DNA of 64,000 nucleotides from an uncultured Pseudodesulfovibrio sp. (GCF_963677845.1 NZ_OY782498.1:382001-446000); one strand, 5' to 3'; positions 31,693 to 40,202 are shown, counted from the first letter of the stretch. A program made the numbers and translations. Notes: generated from the sequence alone by a model not told the origin.

Positions 31693-32661
31693 TTATCGCT
31701 GGCTAGCCCAGAAGTCTTTGGGGAGGATACCGAATCGTTTTTTGAAAGCACGACTGAAGTGGCTCAAGCTTTGATATCCAATGGCGTAGGCGGTTTCTGT
31801 TACATTGAGGTTCCCTTGTCTGAGGAGCTCATGCGCTTTTTGTAGCCGGTGTTCGCGGAAAAAACCGAAAACAGAAGTGCCGAACACCTGTCGAAATCCG
31901 ATTTTGAGTTTTTTCTCATTAAGTCCTGCGCAAGCAGCCAATTCAGTTAAGCTGGGAGGAGCGTCCAGATCTTTGACAAGGATATCTTTAGCCGAGCGGA
32001 TACGTTCGACATCATCAGGTCGGAGAGTAGCTTGTTTTTGGCATATCTTTTTTGATTCAGCATAGTCATTGATTTGCAGGGCAAGAAGTTCCATGACGCG
32101 GCTTTCCAGAAAAAGGCGTCGTATTCCACCTGTGTACGGGCAGTTGAGGATCTGACTGAGTAGATGGCGTTTAGTGGGGGTGCTTTTTCCAAACCATGCC
32201 ATTGGATTCATGCGGGTTTCATCAACGTTTTTTTGAAATTCAAGTGGAAGTTGATCCATTGAATCGCTGAAGTAGCTGCGAAGAAATTCAGGAGTGGCAA
32301 GTATTCCGATAACGCATGCAGGATCTTTGTCGGGTTTTTCAAGAACGCCTCTGGTTTTTGGTAAATAGAAAATCCCATTGGAGCCGGATTGCATTTCATG
32401 TGTGTGGTTGCGAAATGATCCACCGGAATATGTGCATCGGTTTTTACCGAAACAGGTGAATCCGAATTGAATAGGCGCCTCATCAACTTCAAAAGAGCTT
32501 GTAAGTGGAACTCCTGCTTTCGGATGAGAAATAGAGAGGGACAGTCCTGTTCTGAGAGATTGGGATTTGATGCCGTGAGGGAGTGAGGTGTACCCCTCAA
32601 GAGATATATGCAGTGAATTCCCTTCCGGGGAACATCTTTCATTCTTTGAGGCTGGTTTCAC
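31693..32661 (-). CDS. AraC family regulator, PchR-like
   Basis: 322 residues. An N-terminal ligand-sensing domain is followed by the two HTH motifs of the AraC type (TELAACAGLNEKKLKIGFRQ and NVTETAYAIGYQSLSHFSRA). The sequence style fits the PchR branch, which activates siderophore receptor genes when the ferric ligand is present. It is upstream of the receptor operon in the same direction, with 132 bases between, and has a 16/19 Fur box in its own promoter. Expected logic: low iron makes the regulator, ligand turns on the importer. Confidence 0.88.
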   Translation of the reverse strand: MKPASKNERCSPEGNSLHISLEGYTSLPHGIKSQSLRTGLSLSISHPKAGVPLTSSFEVDEAPIQFGFTCFGKNRCTYSGGSFRNHTHEMQSGSNGIFYLPKTRGVLEKPDKDPACVIGILATPEFLRSYFSDSMDQLPLEFQKNVDETRMNPMAWFGKSTPTKRHLLSQILNCPYTGGIRRLFLESRVMELLALQINDYAESKKICQKQATLRPDDVERIRSAKDILVKDLDAPPSLTELAACAGLNEKKLKIGFRQVFGTSVFGFFREHRLQKAHELLRQGNLNVTETAYAIGYQSLSHFSRAFKKRFGILPKDFWASQR

Positions 32662-32709
32662 TCTATGACTCCTGCATGTTCAATGTATGTGACATGTGGT
32701 AATGTGATA

Positions 32710-32728
32710 GATAATGAAAGTCAATATC
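32710..32728. promoter_or_regulatory. Fur box upstream of the AraC regulator
   Basis: GATAATGAAAGTCAATATC matches the Fur consensus at 16 of 19 positions, the best match in the window, 49 bases before the AraC start. It makes iron control of this cluster likely. Confidence 0.78.
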
Positions 32729-32890
32729 AAATAGATTTGTGACGAGCGTAACCGCTTTTTGTTGAATTTGACCTTTCGCAAAGTCTGACTTTATCCGATG
32801 GTTGAATGAAATGTTTCGGGATCAAGAATGATGAGTATCATTTTGAAAAGACAGATGACTCATGAAAGAGACTATAAAAAGCGTGTCTTG

Positions 32891-33418
32891 TTACATGTTG
32901 TACTGATATTTGACAGCGGTTCTCATGGTGAATGTCTGCCCCTGAATTATTTTGGGCCGTTTTGTAAGGCCACTTGCTGCCGTGATTGCTCGCAGGGCAG
33001 CGCGGTCAAGGCGTTGGTCTCCGGAGGAGCGGAGGAGCTTGACATCGGTAAAGGAGTCGTTGGGTAAAATGCGGAATGTAAAGAGGGCGTTACCTATGAG
33101 TCCCGAAAGGTCGCCGTTGCCGGGAAGAAATTTACGTCGTTCGATGGCCTCATGGACTTGGGTGAGAAAGTGCTTCACGGCCAGTCGGCGCAGTCGTTTA
33201 CCTGCGTCTTCACAATTCTCATCGGGATCATTTCCCACAAAGCCTTGTTCAAGGGTAAGAGGATTGCCGGGGGCACTGACTGAGACATCAAAATCCAGAG
33301 GGACAATGATTTGGTCTCCACCGACAGCCGGTTCCTGATCCCAATCCTGTTGCAACAGGAAGATGTGGACCACGATTGAGATGGCAACGCAGGTGCCGAG
33401 AATCTGGCGCGAGGTCAT
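32891..33418 (-). CDS. tonB: TonB-like energy-transducing protein
   Basis: 175 residues. One N-terminal membrane helix (ILGTCVAISIVVHIFLLQQ) and a C-terminal TonB-type domain (FTFRILPNDSFTDVKLLRSSGDQRLDRAALRAI). The usual Pro-rich spacer is nearly missing, so it is a short TonB. It couples the inner-membrane ExbB/ExbD motor to the receptors. The start overlaps the exbD stop by four bases. Nothing downstream in the 229 bases to the AraC gene except that gene's promoter and Fur box. Confidence 0.85.
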   Translation of the reverse strand: MTSRQILGTCVAISIVVHIFLLQQDWDQEPAVGGDQIIVPLDFDVSVSAPGNPLTLEQGFVGNDPDENCEDAGKRLRRLAVKHFLTQVHEAIERRKFLPGNGDLSGLIGNALFTFRILPNDSFTDVKLLRSSGDQRLDRAALRAITAASGLTKRPKIIQGQTFTMRTAVKYQYNM

Positions 33419-33855
33419 TGTTGTGCCTCGGCCTTTTCGGCTTCTTCTCCTTTGGTGCTGGTCGCGATAACGAGGTTGCTGAATCCGTTGGACCGGACCA
33501 AATCCACAATGCGGACAAATTGTTCCACCCGGGCTTGCGGGGCTGATTTCAGGAGAATGTGTGCCGGTTGTAGCGCCAGCGGTTGCGATGCTGTGGATTG
33601 CAGTTTGTAGGCGAGGGAGAGCAGGGTGATCGGCTTGGTGTCACAGAACACATCGCCGTTGGTTCGCAACTCTATTTCCATGGATTTGCCTGAAACCGGT
33701 TTGGAAGATTCGGCTGGCGGAAGTTCCATTTCCATGCCTTTTGCCGTGAAGACGGTTGAAACAACGAAAAATATTAAAAGGATGAACACTACGTCCAATA
33801 ACGGGGTGATGTCCGGCGAAGCAGGGCGTGGTTTTTTCTGCTCAAAGGAAACCAT
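33415..33855 (-). CDS. exbD: ExbD/TolR family protein
   Basis: 146 residues. One transmembrane helix with the proton-path Asp in ITPLLDVVFILLIFFVV, then a periplasmic domain (LRTNGDVFCDTKPITL). With ExbB it forms the proton-driven motor for TonB. It lies eight bases after exbB and overlaps tonB. Confidence 0.93.
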   Translation of the reverse strand: MVSFEQKKPRPASPDITPLLDVVFILLIFFVVSTVFTAKGMEMELPPAESSKPVSGKSMEIELRTNGDVFCDTKPITLLSLAYKLQSTASQPLALQPAHILLKSAPQARVEQFVRIVDLVRSNGFSNLVIATSTKGEEAEKAEAQQ

Positions 33856-33863
33856 GAAAAGGC

Positions 33864-34451
33864 CTATTTGATCCCTTCAAGGAAGGTGTTGGTCATACGC
33901 TGCATGGCAAAGGCATTTTTATCGTACTCGCGACAAAACCAGCGGTGTGCCAGAAGTGAGGGGATTGCGACACTCAAGCCCGCTGCCGTTGTGAGAAGTG
34001 CCTGCCAGATACCGCCTGCAAGCATGGTGATGTCGACGTTGCCGGAAGCGGAGAGACGGGAAAAAGCATTGATCATGCCGAGGACCGTGCCGAGTAAGCC
34101 TATGAGTGGGGCTGTCGTGGCGACTGTGGCCAGAAAATCCAGTCTGCGGCGAAATGAAAAAAGCACTTCTTCGCCGACACGGTGAATTTTCTGTTCCTTT
34201 GCCGGGAGTGGCAGCTCGTTGAACAACGCCTTGAAGAACTGAAGGTAGGTCGGCGCGATATTTTCCACTTCGTGCAGGGCCGCATCACTGCCTTGCGTTT
34301 TGAACAGGTCGAAAATTGGTATGAGTGCTGTGGCTGAAGGAAGGCGGCGGGTGGTGAAAGCAATGAACCGTTCGGCCATGACAGCAAGGGATGCGATGGA
34401 AAGGACAAGGAGCGGCCACATCATGAAGCCGCCCTGTTGTAATATGTTCAT
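33864..34451 (-). CDS. exbB: ExbB/TolQ/MotA family protein
   Basis: 195 residues with three transmembrane helices. The conserved block TAPLIGLLGTVLGMINAFSRL and the ITMLAGGIWQALLTTAAGL helices mark the proton channel core. It overlaps the COG0523 gene by four bases (ATGA), so the transport motor and that GTPase are made together. Confidence 0.93.
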   Translation of the reverse strand: MNILQQGGFMMWPLLVLSIASLAVMAERFIAFTTRRLPSATALIPIFDLFKTQGSDAALHEVENIAPTYLQFFKALFNELPLPAKEQKIHRVGEEVLFSFRRRLDFLATVATTAPLIGLLGTVLGMINAFSRLSASGNVDITMLAGGIWQALLTTAAGLSVAIPSLLAHRWFCREYDKNAFAMQRMTNTFLEGIK

Positions 34452-36274
34452 GCATATCTCCGTTCGAGTTGTTCGAGCATGGATACATTCATATTTTTGC
34501 CGATGGCCACAAGAAAGCTTTCGCCATCAAAGTCATTGCCGAGGCGGGAAAGCTCGTACCGCCCTGAGACGTATTGTACTACTTCATGTTCATCACTTTC
34601 CGCAACGTTCACGATTCCCTTGAGCCGGAACACTTCCTTGGGGAGGGTGTTCAAGGTTCCAAGAAGGTCTTCTCGGCTCAAGGGTTCGTGGAAGGCAAAA
34701 CGTTTGGAAATGAATCCTTCCATGGCATGGGTATGGTTGGGGGGCGAGAGGAGGCCAGGAAGAATACCTTCGACATTTTGCGTCAATGGATCGAAATCAT
34801 AAAGAGTTCCCGGATTGATTGCGCCGTATTCGGTTTTTACCAAAAGGGCGCGGTTGTTCATGGTGCGGATGGTGTCGGTCAATGCCGTTTGCTCTTCAGC
34901 GGAAATCAAATCGCATTTATTGAGAAGAATAGTGTCTGCGGCTTTTATCTGATCGCGAGTAATGTCGCTTTTATTGAGAAGTGCCGGGGCGTTTTGCGCA
35001 TCCACCAATGTTGTGATGGAATCGAGCCGAACCTGAGGCCGAAGCGCGTCGATCTCGTTCAGGATATTGAAAGGATTGGCGAGTCCGGTTGTTTCCAGCA
35101 CGATAACCTTGGGGCTGAACTGGGCATTGAGTTGGTCGATGCCTTTTGAAAGATTGCCTGCGAGAGTGCAACACACACAGCCTTCATCCAGCTCGATGAT
35201 GGATTCGTCACCTTCAAGCAACTTGCCATCCACGCCGGTTTTGCCAATTTCATTTTGGATGATGGCGACCAGTTCGTCGCGTGCGGCGTGGTATTCCAGA
35301 AGTTGGTTGAGAAATGTTGTTTTACCTGCGCCAAGGAAACCGCTGAGGACAATCAGGCTGGGGCGGCTGTCAAAAGCGTATTCATGCTCGCCGTTTTGGG
35401 CGATGGCTGAAAGGTTGTGTGTTTCCCACAGCAGGGCGGTGTCCAGAGGGGCCGGGAAGTGAGACCTCTCCGGTGCGCCGCCGTGTGCGCTGAATTGCGG
35501 GATGATGGGAAATATAAGTTTTTTTGAAGTATCAACATCTCCCCAGCCGAGAGTATCGGTGAGGATAGAAGTTTCTTGGGAAATTGGGGATTGATTGCCT
35601 TGAGCATCATAGGCAAAAGCCTGTGCGGGTGATTCGTTTCTGCCAAACCAGCACGGCGGTTCTCCAACACAATTGGAAATGGCCGCTCCAAGAACAAGCA
35701 TGAAATCCGTGGCTATGGCGTGGGCCGGAATGTCTTCTTCGGCTTGACCGGGGGCAATGACCCATTGTCCGTCTGCGGTGGCGATGCCGTCTTTGGCTAC
35801 GCACAATTTGCGGTCAACGGCTTCAAGTTGCAGTGAGAGAGTGTTCTCATCCGTGCTTAAAGCCGTGGAGATCGTGGCTATGCGGAATGGTGCCGCCCAT
35901 CCCTCATTGGAGGAAAACTGACGGAGTGCGTCTGTGTAATCAGGTTGGACGACTGCCATGTTGGCCGCAAGGGACATGGTGTCGAGCAGTGACTCCTGCT
36001 CGGTTGGGAAATAATAGAGTCCAAGAGCCGCATGAAGCCCGTTTTCGTCGGTGTGTTCATCTTCAGTACAAAGGCCAAAGACGCCGGGACGTGTGCGGAC
36101 CCGCATGGTCCATGCCTGTTTGCCCCGAGGGCAAACCGCCATGCCTTTCCAGCCTACCAGTCGTTTGAATTCATCATGTTGGCATGCAGCCAACAGGCAG
36201 TTTACCACCATCTCCGGCATGTTGATCTGTTGCTCTCTGTTGCGCTGCGGGGGAAGGATTGCGGAAAGATTCAT
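34448..36274 (-). CDS. COG0523 (CobW-type) GTPase with a large unknown N-terminal domain
   Basis: 608 residues, far longer than a normal COG0523 protein (about 320-400). The GTPase part starts near residue 310: Walker A GFLGAGKTT, the metal motif CVCCTL (CxCC), ETTGLANP and NKCD, with a CobW C-terminal domain ending at the terminus. COG0523 proteins are GTP-dependent metallochaperones (Zn, Co, Ni, Fe). The first ~310 residues contain MAVCPRGKQAWTMRVR and NCVGEPPCWFGRNE and I do not recognise them. The ATG at 36274 is chosen because longer starts run into the upstream gene. It overlaps exbB by four bases. Confidence 0.82.
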   Translation of the reverse strand: MNLSAILPPQRNREQQINMPEMVVNCLLAACQHDEFKRLVGWKGMAVCPRGKQAWTMRVRTRPGVFGLCTEDEHTDENGLHAALGLYYFPTEQESLLDTMSLAANMAVVQPDYTDALRQFSSNEGWAAPFRIATISTALSTDENTLSLQLEAVDRKLCVAKDGIATADGQWVIAPGQAEEDIPAHAIATDFMLVLGAAISNCVGEPPCWFGRNESPAQAFAYDAQGNQSPISQETSILTDTLGWGDVDTSKKLIFPIIPQFSAHGGAPERSHFPAPLDTALLWETHNLSAIAQNGEHEYAFDSRPSLIVLSGFLGAGKTTFLNQLLEYHAARDELVAIIQNEIGKTGVDGKLLEGDESIIELDEGCVCCTLAGNLSKGIDQLNAQFSPKVIVLETTGLANPFNILNEIDALRPQVRLDSITTLVDAQNAPALLNKSDITRDQIKAADTILLNKCDLISAEEQTALTDTIRTMNNRALLVKTEYGAINPGTLYDFDPLTQNVEGILPGLLSPPNHTHAMEGFISKRFAFHEPLSREDLLGTLNTLPKEVFRLKGIVNVAESDEHEVVQYVSGRYELSRLGNDFDGESFLVAIGKNMNVSMLEQLERRYA

Positions 36275-36344
36275 GGGCGTTCTCGTTGTATGGCGTTCGG
36301 CCCGCTCAGGGAGCGGGCCGAACTGTTGGAATGGCTTGGAATAG

Positions 36345-37514
36345 TTAGCAGCCGAAGCTGATCTTATCGCCGTTGCCGAGGTAATCTTTTGAAGCGGACC
36401 GGAAGCGCGCGGTTCCACGCACGACAGGATATCCGGCTTCGATGAATTTCTTGGCGGTGAGGTGGCCGGTGCAATGGTTGCAGCCAATGCGCTCGAAGCC
36501 CCATTGTCCAAGGGAGATTACGAGGTCGTCGTATTTGGGGTCCCAATCTTCAAAGGGTGAGATGTGCAGACCGCCATAGATGCCATAGAACTTGTCGTTG
36601 TCGTACTTCAGGTTCGTGTAGGCAAAATCGGCAAACTTCAGGATACCCTGATGACAACAACCGGAGATGAGCACCAGCCCACGATCCTTGATGTTGAAGG
36701 CCAGCGAGGTTTCACCAAACACGCGGTTGATGATGGGGACATCGAATTTGAGGAGTGCCATGCCCGGAATGATTTCCGTGACGGGCTTGTCTGCGATGAC
36801 CAGATCACCTTTGTAACCGGAGTCCTTGATGTACTGGAGGCCTTCTTCGTAGAAGCCATCGTGGACATACAAGGGAATACGGTTGTCGTATTTCATGGTG
36901 ACGGGCAGACCCCAGAAGTGATCCCAGTGCTCATGTGAAATGAACAGCGCTTCGATCTCCTGCTCCTGAAGCATCTTGTCGATGCCTTCACGTTTGAAGC
37001 TGTCTTCCATCCACTCATAGGACCAGCCGGTGTCCAGCAGGTACTTGTGGACAGTGCCGTCAAGAGCTTCCACTTCGATAAGGCAGGAGTATCCACCCGG
37101 ATTGTCAGGGTGTAAGGCCAATTTTTTCTGGATTTCCCATGCCTTTTTCAAGTCGTTGGGGAGCAGCTCCTTGATGGTGCCGATACCCTCTTTGTAGGAA
37201 CCCTGTGCAGATCCCTTGCCGTTGGCAAATGGTGCCCAGTTCAGGGTGTATTGGTTGACAAGCAGGCCGCCTGCCTCGTGGATGTCGCCGATGAGGTGCG
37301 CATTGTTGAACCAACTGGTCTCAGAGATGTTGGTAATGCGGACGTTGCGGCATGCACCGAAGTCATGCTGTTTACGCTCTTTGTCAGGCATGGCGTCATA
37401 GGCCCAGGGGCTGTAGGAATACAGTCCCATTCCGGCGAATGCGCCCGCGACAAGACCAGTTGCAGCACCTTTTACAAAGTCGCGTCTGCTGATGTTCTTT
37501 TTATCGTTACTCAT
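36345..37514 (-). CDS. Tat-exported metallo-beta-lactamase-fold protein
   Basis: 389 residues. The N-terminus (ISRRDFVKGAATGLVAGAFAG) is a Tat signal, so the folded metalloprotein is exported. The dinuclear metal motif SHEHWDHFWG, plus GCCHQG and CNHCTGH further on, indicates an MBL hydrolase related to the dihydropteridine/RFA-P synthase-like group (COG1237). The substrate is unknown. It lies 24 bases after the polytopic membrane protein gene and 70 bases before the COG0523 gene. AAGGAG precedes the ATG. Confidence 0.85.
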   Translation of the reverse strand: MSNDKKNISRRDFVKGAATGLVAGAFAGMGLYSYSPWAYDAMPDKERKQHDFGACRNVRITNISETSWFNNAHLIGDIHEAGGLLVNQYTLNWAPFANGKGSAQGSYKEGIGTIKELLPNDLKKAWEIQKKLALHPDNPGGYSCLIEVEALDGTVHKYLLDTGWSYEWMEDSFKREGIDKMLQEQEIEALFISHEHWDHFWGLPVTMKYDNRIPLYVHDGFYEEGLQYIKDSGYKGDLVIADKPVTEIIPGMALLKFDVPIINRVFGETSLAFNIKDRGLVLISGCCHQGILKFADFAYTNLKYDNDKFYGIYGGLHISPFEDWDPKYDDLVISLGQWGFERIGCNHCTGHLTAKKFIEAGYPVVRGTARFRSASKDYLGNGDKISFGC

Positions 37515-37538
37515 ACTATTACTCCTTGTTCCCTGCGC

Positions 37539-38942
37539 TTACTTGATGATGGTGAAGTTGGCGCTGATCCATGGCAGGATCTTGATGATGGCGACGTACA
37601 GAATTGCGCCACCAGCCAATCCGACAGCCAGACCTTTGGCAATACCCGGGGTCCATTTTACGTCGTGTGCGACGACTTCTTCCTTGACCTCTTCCAATTC
37701 TTCAGTGGTCTTGGGAACAGATTTCCAACCCGGCCAACCATCCATGAACCAGACGTTGATCAGGAAGATGTTAATCAGCCAGATCATGGGAATCATGGGG
37801 AACTGCTGGGGATGGGAGAAACCTTTCTGTGTGCCGAGGAACAGGTGAGAGGTCTTGTAGTAAATCACGTACACGAACACGGCGCCCAGAGCGGTCAGCA
37901 AGGTGCGGAGGCACACGTTGACAGGACGGCTGAACTTGGTCGGCCAGTTGTTGCAGTAGAAGGTGAGGTACAAGGAAGGGACAAGCCAGAAGATAGCCAT
38001 TTCGCCAACATGCAGCCAACGCCAGTCAGGAGCCATGAGGCGGCGGGTACCACGAATGGTTTCGCCCCAGACGAGGTCCTGAGCGTAGAACAGGAAGAAA
38101 CACAGAGCCAGTGCGATACCGATGATTCCAAAGAAGGAAGCGGTGCGGCGCAGGTTGTCATTCTTGATCAGGTTGAAGGGATAGCGCTCCCAGATGGTTT
38201 CAAACAGCCAGACAACAACGGTACAACACATGATCCATGCAATATGGAAGTTGCCGGAAACCGTGTTGGCAAAGTCCTCCCAGTAGGGAGGGCAAATGGC
38301 CGTGAATTTCTGCCAAGGGTAGAAAAGAATGGCCATGTGTGAGTGCATGGTCAGGAAGTAGACGATCATGCTGAAGAAGAAGGTTACGAGAACAATGGTG
38401 ATGCCTCGTGCCGGCTGCTTCAAGTTCTGCCAAGGTGCATTTTCGCAGGCCACAACCCAGCTCGGAGAAAGCCAGGAGGCAATGGCTGCGAACATCATGA
38501 TGGCTTCGGCAGCATACTCGATGGAATAGAAATCGGTGAGCCCCATGGCCTCAAGGCGTGCGGGATCAAAGTAGGCGATACCGAAATTGCCGAGAACCCC
38601 GATGAAGAATCCTTTGATGAGAATGACCATGGCCGCGACACTAACAAGTACGAGCACCGTTCCCTTGATAAGTGGGTGTGTCTTTTGGAGCCAAGTTCGT
38701 TTGAACGGCCAGAAATCAAAGATATAAGCGACCCAGATAAACAGAATCAGCAGCCAACGGCAGACCATGTAACCCACATAGGGGGTGTACATGCGCATAA
38801 GGCCACGCGGATCCTGGAAAATCCACCAAGTTGCATAAAAAAAGGCAAAAATGACAATCGTATTGATCAATGCCGGGATCGGCCCGTTCCAACGTTTGAC
38901 CAGCTTTCGACTCTCAAGATAGCTGACACTACTGTTGTCCAT
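37539..38942 (-). CDS. Polytopic membrane protein, unknown function
   Basis: 467 residues with roughly eleven or twelve hydrophobic helices, many Trp and aromatic residues, and an acidic cytoplasmic loop near the end (KTTEELEEVKEEVVAHD). I do not recognise a transporter family. Conserved-looking polar spots within helices include HSHMAILFYPW and WRWLHVGEMAIFW, which could bind haem, quinone or metal. AAAGGA precedes the ATG. Its position directly before a Tat-exported MBL protein suggests the two work together at the membrane. Confidence 0.75.
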   Translation of the reverse strand: MDNSSVSYLESRKLVKRWNGPIPALINTIVIFAFFYATWWIFQDPRGLMRMYTPYVGYMVCRWLLILFIWVAYIFDFWPFKRTWLQKTHPLIKGTVLVLVSVAAMVILIKGFFIGVLGNFGIAYFDPARLEAMGLTDFYSIEYAAEAIMMFAAIASWLSPSWVVACENAPWQNLKQPARGITIVLVTFFFSMIVYFLTMHSHMAILFYPWQKFTAICPPYWEDFANTVSGNFHIAWIMCCTVVVWLFETIWERYPFNLIKNDNLRRTASFFGIIGIALALCFFLFYAQDLVWGETIRGTRRLMAPDWRWLHVGEMAIFWLVPSLYLTFYCNNWPTKFSRPVNVCLRTLLTALGAVFVYVIYYKTSHLFLGTQKGFSHPQQFPMIPMIWLINIFLINVWFMDGWPGWKSVPKTTEELEEVKEEVVAHDVKWTPGIAKGLAVGLAGGAILYVAIIKILPWISANFTIIK

Positions 38943-38996
38943 GTTACATTCCTTTGGCGAGTTCGCTGGAGAGGGTGATCAATCCTCGGAAACCAA

Positions 38997-39224
38997 CTAT
39001 GCTCTTTTACAGTCTTTTTGACGTTCAGATTCCGAAACCAGTTTTTCCAATTGCCTAGGCGTTACAGTAGCCGGATCAATTCCGAGAGCCATGGCGCGTA
39101 AGAAACATTCATTCTCAGTCAGAGGAGCTTTTTCTGGCTCTTTCTGCTGGTGAACGACATCCTCCACCTCCTCGGTGTGCCTTTTCCTCGGAATAAACCG
39201 GCTGAAAAATTCTCTTCGTTTCAT
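38997..39224 (-). CDS. Small charged protein, unknown
   Basis: 75 residues, strongly charged, without a membrane segment. The start MKRREFFSRFIPRKRH resembles the entry of a Tat signal but lacks the hydrophobic part. The C-terminal half (LRAMALGIDPATVTPRQLEKLV) looks like a small helical domain. It lies between the GntR gene (28 bases) and the membrane protein gene (54 bases) on the same strand, so it is probably in the operon. The ribosome site is weak. Confidence 0.55.
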   Translation of the reverse strand: MKRREFFSRFIPRKRHTEEVEDVVHQQKEPEKAPLTENECFLRAMALGIDPATVTPRQLEKLVSESERQKDCKRA

Positions 39225-39252
39225 GATCTGTGTTCTGATTGTGAAACGGTTT

Positions 39253-39930
39253 TTAGTTTTCTGGCAGGACCAGTTGGTGAAATGTCTGCATGCATTGTTC
39301 AGCGAGGCTTTCCGCTTGTTCCGGCTGCCCGTTCTTCAATGCGTTAAACAGTTCCACGTGATAGGCGAAAAGTGAGTCTATCTGCACTTCGGAAAGCCCT
39401 GTACCGACGTGTTCAAGGTTTTGCGAAGCCACTGAAAGTTCATTCATCAACAGAATGAGATAGTCGTTTTTGGAGGCCTCGGCCAAGGCCAGAAAAAAAG
39501 CGATGTATTGTCGGCTAACCATGGAAAGGTCGAAGTTGACGATGGCCTCACCAAGTCGTGCCGTGGCTTTTTCCAGCGAGGCTATGTTCGCGGGAGAGAG
39601 GCGAAGAGCCTCGGCTTTTGCCAGTTTCGGGGCGACAAACATGAGGGTTTCAATCAACTGATGATTGGCCGTTTGGCTTTTGCGTTTTCGTAGCATCTCC
39701 CAGGAAATGCGTCCCTGCTTGCTTTTTAGATAGCAACCGCTCTTTTCCTTGATCTCAAGGTAACCCATGGTCTCAAGGTTGCAGAGCACTTCTCTAATGG
39801 TGTTGCGGCTTGTGTGGAACATTTCAGCAAGTCGACGTTCGCCGGGAAGTCTGTCTCCTATGGAAAAGGAGCCTCCCTGAAGCATTGCTGTCACCTTTTG
39901 ACAAAGTATGGGGCGTTGTGCAGAAGCCAT
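39253..39930 (-). CDS. GntR family regulator, FadR subfamily
   Basis: 225 residues. The N-terminal winged helix has GDRLPGERRLAEMFHTSRNTIREVL. The C-terminal all-helical FCD domain (residues ~90-220) ends with ESLAEQCMQTFHQLVLPEN and senses a small carboxylate in many relatives. The ATG at 39930 is chosen: the frame is open further upstream only from a TTG without a ribosome site. A perfect CTGGTnnnACCAG palindrome lies right in front of the ATG, so the protein probably represses itself. Further copies nearby suggest it controls the adjacent genes. Confidence 0.88.
   Translation of the reverse strand: MASAQRPILCQKVTAMLQGGSFSIGDRLPGERRLAEMFHTSRNTIREVLCNLETMGYLEIKEKSGCYLKSKQGRISWEMLRKRKSQTANHQLIETLMFVAPKLAKAEALRLSPANIASLEKATARLGEAIVNFDLSMVSRQYIAFFLALAEASKNDYLILLMNELSVASQNLEHVGTGLSEVQIDSLFAYHVELFNALKNGQPEQAESLAEQCMQTFHQLVLPEN
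39261..39273. promoter_or_regulatory. GntR-type operator-like site inside the gntR 3' end
   Basis: CTGGCAGGACCAG, nine of ten half-site positions of CTGGTnnnACCAG. It lies 37 bases before the small gene at 38997..39224. The site is in coding sequence, so it could be chance. Confidence 0.35.
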
Positions 39931-39932
39931 AT

Positions 39933-39945
39933 CTGGTCCAACCAG
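39933..39945. promoter_or_regulatory. GntR operator, perfect palindrome
   Basis: CTGGTCCAACCAG, a perfect CTGGTnnnACCAG dyad immediately upstream of the gntR start, placed to block its ribosome site or promoter. TGGTnnnACCA is a usual FadR-subfamily operator form. Confidence 0.7.
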
Positions 39946-40038
39946 TTTTGAAGTTTGTTGAGTCTCTCCTTCCAATAAGAGCGGTTTTATGAATGAAAAA
40001 GCATCGGCGCAAGGGTTTTGGTGGAAATGTTTATCAAA

Positions 40039-40051
40039 CTGGTTGGGCCAG
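40039..40051. promoter_or_regulatory. GntR operator-like site in the gntR promoter region
   Basis: CTGGTTGGGCCAG, nine of ten half-site matches. It is 109 bases upstream of gntR. The surrounding sequence AACTGGTTGGgCCAGAT repeats that around the perfect site. Confidence 0.6.
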
Positions 40052-40151
40052 ATAGGGCTTTGGGAGATTGTTTTTTGAACAATAAACGTTCTAAACGTTT
40101 GAAATGATTTGGTATGAAATAGAGGATCTAAAAGGTCTTAAGCATAGAATA

Positions 40152-40189
40152 AGCGCAACTCACCAAAATTGAATTTGGCGAGTTGCGCT
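40152..40189 (-). terminator. Terminator of the PAS gene
   Basis: AGCGCAACTC (40152-40161) pairs with GAGTTGCGCT (40180-40189), with further pairing of ACCAAA and TTTGG inside. It lies 37 bases beyond the PAS stop; the T run on the minus strand is short. Confidence 0.65.
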
Positions 40190-40202
40190 TTGAATCGTTG
40201 TT

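Noticed and set aside
37251-38342. 363-residue plus-strand frame opposite the MBL and membrane protein genes
   Set aside because: It spans two real genes antisense and shows no domain.
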